Under the pieces are notes generated by a model. That model did no database searches, was not told where the DNA came from, and saw only the letters and a program-made list of their open reading frames with translations. DNA of 6,473 nt, taken from the NCBI GenBank assembly GCA_035354435.1, contig DAOQAY010000153.1:1-6473 (forward strand). The letters run 5' to 3'. The DNA comes from JAKLDO01 sp035354435 (GTDB lineage: Bacteria > UBP6 > UBA1177). The translations under genes were made by a program, and so were the position numbers. Shown here piece by piece: positions 4,379-6,473 of the stretch (position 1 is its first letter; each line of letters starts with the position of its first letter).

Positions 4379-6473
4379 ATGGCAGAAGCAGTTGAAAATC
4401 ATCATAAAAGTAAAACCGAAAACGATCGGATAATATCAGAAATACAACTTAAACTGCTTCGTACAGACAATCTTGAAGATCTTTTTGGTATTCTATCCGC
4501 ATCTGTTCATGAATTGATCGGCACCGGAGTAGTGGCTTCTGTACAGTTAAACGAAGCTGACAGCAGCATGCAATTTGTAAATTGTATCGGTCTTGGAGAT
4601 ACACTGGATAAAATAATAAGTGCGCTTGGGTTTGATCCTACAAAAAAATTGACACCGATTGATAAAATGAAGGAGCGCGAGTTTCGAATATACTGTAGCG
4701 GAAAACTTGAAAAAATCGATGCCGGTTTATATGGACTTCTGGAAAGTCTGGTTCCCGAAAATGTATGCAGCAATGTTCAGAAAATGATGAATGTCAAAGA
4801 TGTGTTCACTATTGGCCTGATCCAGAAAGATTTGCCAATGGGCGGACTGGTCATTTTAACACGAAATGACATTTCGGAGCATTTTGATGCAATTGAAAGG
4901 ATTGTCGGTCAGGCCGCATTTGTAATTCAGCGCAAACGGGCAGAAGAAGCGTTGAAAAAAAGCGAAGAAAAATACCGCCTTCTTATAAATACTGCAAATG
5001 AATCTGTTATTGTTACACAAAACGGATTTTTCAGATTTGCCAATCCTATGACTCTCACTCTTCTGGATGTCGAATCAGAAAAGGAGCTGATTGATGAACC
5101 ATTTGCAAAGTTTTTGTACCCGGAAGATTCCGGCATTCTGTCCGATTTTAGAAGTAGAATCTCTCAAAAAAGCCAGACACATAAATTTTCGATAAGAATT
5201 ATGACCAAAAAGAAAGAGTCAAAATGGGTGGAGATAAATTCTGTTTTGTTCGAATGGCAGAGCAGAAAAGCTACATTAAGTTTCATTACAGATGTAACTG
5301 AAAAAAAACAGATTGTTGATGCTTTGCGCGAAAGCGAGCTGAAATACCGCACGCTGATTGACTGTGCTAATGAAATAATTGCTGTTATTCAGGATGGGAC
5401 AGCCTGTCATGTCAATTCAATGGCTGTATCTTTGACCGGATATTCGGAAGCTGAACTGACTTCAAACCCGTTTGAAACATTTATCTATCCTGAAGATCGC
5501 CATATGATCATGGAGCGACATCAGAAAAGACTGAAATGCGAATCAGTTCCTGACAGATATGAATTCCGTCTGGTAATGAAAGACGGAAGCATCAGATGGG
5601 TGCAAAATGGTGCAGTACAAATTGAATGGAACGGTCGTCCTGCCACTTTGAATTTTCTTGTTGACATTAACGATCGCAAAAAAGCGGAAAAAGAAGTTTT
5701 AAAAATAGTACAGCATTATCAGGCGTTGATAGAAAAAGCACCTGATGGAGTTGTGTTGATAAATGCTGCCGGATTATTCAAATTTATAAGCCCTTCTGCA
5801 AAAAAGATATTCGGCTATGGCGTTTTTGAAGAAATCATAGGCAACCCTGCTGAATTTACTCATCCTGATGATCTGCCTGTGGTTTTATCAGAACTGGCAA
5901 AGATTTTTGAAAACCCTTCCTATGTTCCGATATTGCAATATCGTTTTGCCCATAAATCAGGAAACTGGATTTGGATTGAAAGCACATTCAGCAATCTGCT
6001 CGCCGATCCGAGTGTTGAATCGGTTGTTATAAATTTCCGTGATATTACAGACAGAAAGAAAATAGAGGAAATTATTCAAAGGACGGCAAAACTTGATTCT
6101 CTTGGTGTTCTTGCCGGCGGTATCGCACACGATTTCAACAATATTCTTGCCGGAATATTCGGATATATCGATCTGGCAAATTCAAGATCAAAAGATCTGA
6201 AAGTTTCTGAATATCTTTCAAAAGCACTAAACAGTATGGAAAGAGCCCGCGGACTTACAGAACAGCTTCTCACTTTTTCCAAAGGCGGAGATCCTGTAAA
6301 GAAAACAGCTCTGCTTTTTCCATATTTACAGGAAACAGCACTATTTGCACTTAGCGGATCAGCTGTTTCATGCAATTTTGACTATCCGGAAAACTTATGG
6401 ACCTGTAATTTTGACTGCAACCAGATAGGGCAGGTAATTGAGAATGTTGTGATTAATGCTCAACAGTCTATGC
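4379..6473 (+). CDS. Cytoplasmic GAF-PAS-PAS-PAS sensor histidine kinase (3' end outside window)
   Basis: The gene begins at ATG 4379 with AGAGG 8 bases upstream and is open for 698 codons to the right edge. It should sense a cytoplasmic or diffusible signal and autophosphorylate on His584. A GAF-like domain fills about 25-185. PAS domains lie at about 196-311 (opening EEKYRLLINTANE), 321-435 (ELKYRTLIDCANE) and 446-560 (YQALIEKAPDGVV), each ending in a T/N-D-(V/R)-(T/K)-(E/K)K-type segment. The HisKA H-box is LGVLAGGIAHDFNNIL at 575-590. The ATPase domain begins with the N-box, GQVIENVVINAQQSM (684-698), where the window ends. No membrane segment is present. The KGGDPV...F..L..TA.FAL.GS stretch (635-661) recalls Desulfobacterota/Myxococcota hybrid kinases, which often end in a receiver domain; whether this one does is not visible. 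Confidence 0.93.
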   Translation, partial: MAEAVENHHKSKTENDRIISEIQLKLLRTDNLEDLFGILSASVHELIGTGVVASVQLNEADSSMQFVNCIGLGDTLDKIISALGFDPTKKLTPIDKMKEREFRIYCSGKLEKIDAGLYGLLESLVPENVCSNVQKMMNVKDVFTIGLIQKDLPMGGLVILTRNDISEHFDAIERIVGQAAFVIQRKRAEEALKKSEEKYRLLINTANESVIVTQNGFFRFANPMTLTLLDVESEKELIDEPFAKFLYPEDSGILSDFRSRISQKSQTHKFSIRIMTKKKESKWVEINSVLFEWQSRKATLSFITDVTEKKQIVDALRESELKYRTLIDCANEIIAVIQDGTACHVNSMAVSLTGYSEAELTSNPFETFIYPEDRHMIMERHQKRLKCESVPDRYEFRLVMKDGSIRWVQNGAVQIEWNGRPATLNFLVDINDRKKAEKEVLKIVQHYQALIEKAPDGVVLINAAGLFKFISPSAKKIFGYGVFEEIIGNPAEFTHPDDLPVVLSELAKIFENPSYVPILQYRFAHKSGNWIWIESTFSNLLADPSVESVVINFRDITDRKKIEEIIQRTAKLDSLGVLAGGIAHDFNNILAGIFGYIDLANSRSKDLKVSEYLSKALNSMERARGLTEQLLTFSKGGDPVKKTALLFPYLQETALFALSGSAVSCNFDYPENLWTCNFDCNQIGQVIENVVINAQQSM

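Noticed and set aside
4507..6375. Several minus-strand open frames (4507-4773, 4927-5136, 5164-5352, 6076-6375).
   Set aside because: All lie inside the continuous plus-strand kinase gene, whose domains are clearly recognisable.
1..6473. Apparent absence of GTGCAC, the site of ApaLI itself, as a sign of site avoidance.
   Set aside because: I did not see the site by eye, but only one or two would be expected in this length, and the specificity of this homologue is unknown.

Overview
The window looks like a Gram-negative bacterial chromosome segment. Two genes on opposite strands encode secreted lipoproteins in which a lipidated Cys is followed by a long Asp/Glu-rich linker. I associate this style, and the 'WD...DLDIH' domain of the first one, with Myxococcota and related delta-type lineages. 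The histidine kinase at the right end also reads like Desulfobacterota/Myxococcota kinases. This placement is inference from protein style only; no marker gene is present.

Layout. (1) 1-950, minus strand: a lipoprotein whose C-terminus runs off the left edge. (2) 951-1115: a divergent intergenic region with a good sigma70-type promoter facing right. (3) 1116-1856, plus: a lipoprotein with a cyclophilin-type peptidyl-prolyl isomerase domain. (4) 1857-2146: a gene-poor stretch holding a broken, frameshifted coding remnant and then a promoter whose -35 box lies inside an inverted repeat. (5) 2147-4037, plus: a compact type II restriction-modification operon, an ApaLI-like endonuclease overlapping by 11 bp a beta-class amino-methyltransferase (motif IV before motif I). 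By eye this part is more AT-rich than the ppiase gene (sampled lines about 33% versus 47% GC). (6) 4040-4318, minus: the 3' remnant of a CcdA/ArsG-type membrane permease, ending 2 bp from the methyltransferase stop. (7) 4379-6473, plus: a soluble GAF-PAS-PAS-PAS histidine kinase, cut by the right edge inside its ATPase domain.

How the parts relate. The endonuclease and methyltransferase should act as a defence pair against incoming DNA. The methyltransferase carries an extra C-terminal domain that resembles a degenerate Mrr-like nuclease fold. Gene remnants lie on both sides of the operon, which suggests an integration or turnover hotspot. The lipoproteins and the kinase look like resident genes with no obvious functional link to the R-M system. 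I found no tRNA, rRNA, CRISPR array, transposase or convincing intrinsic terminator.
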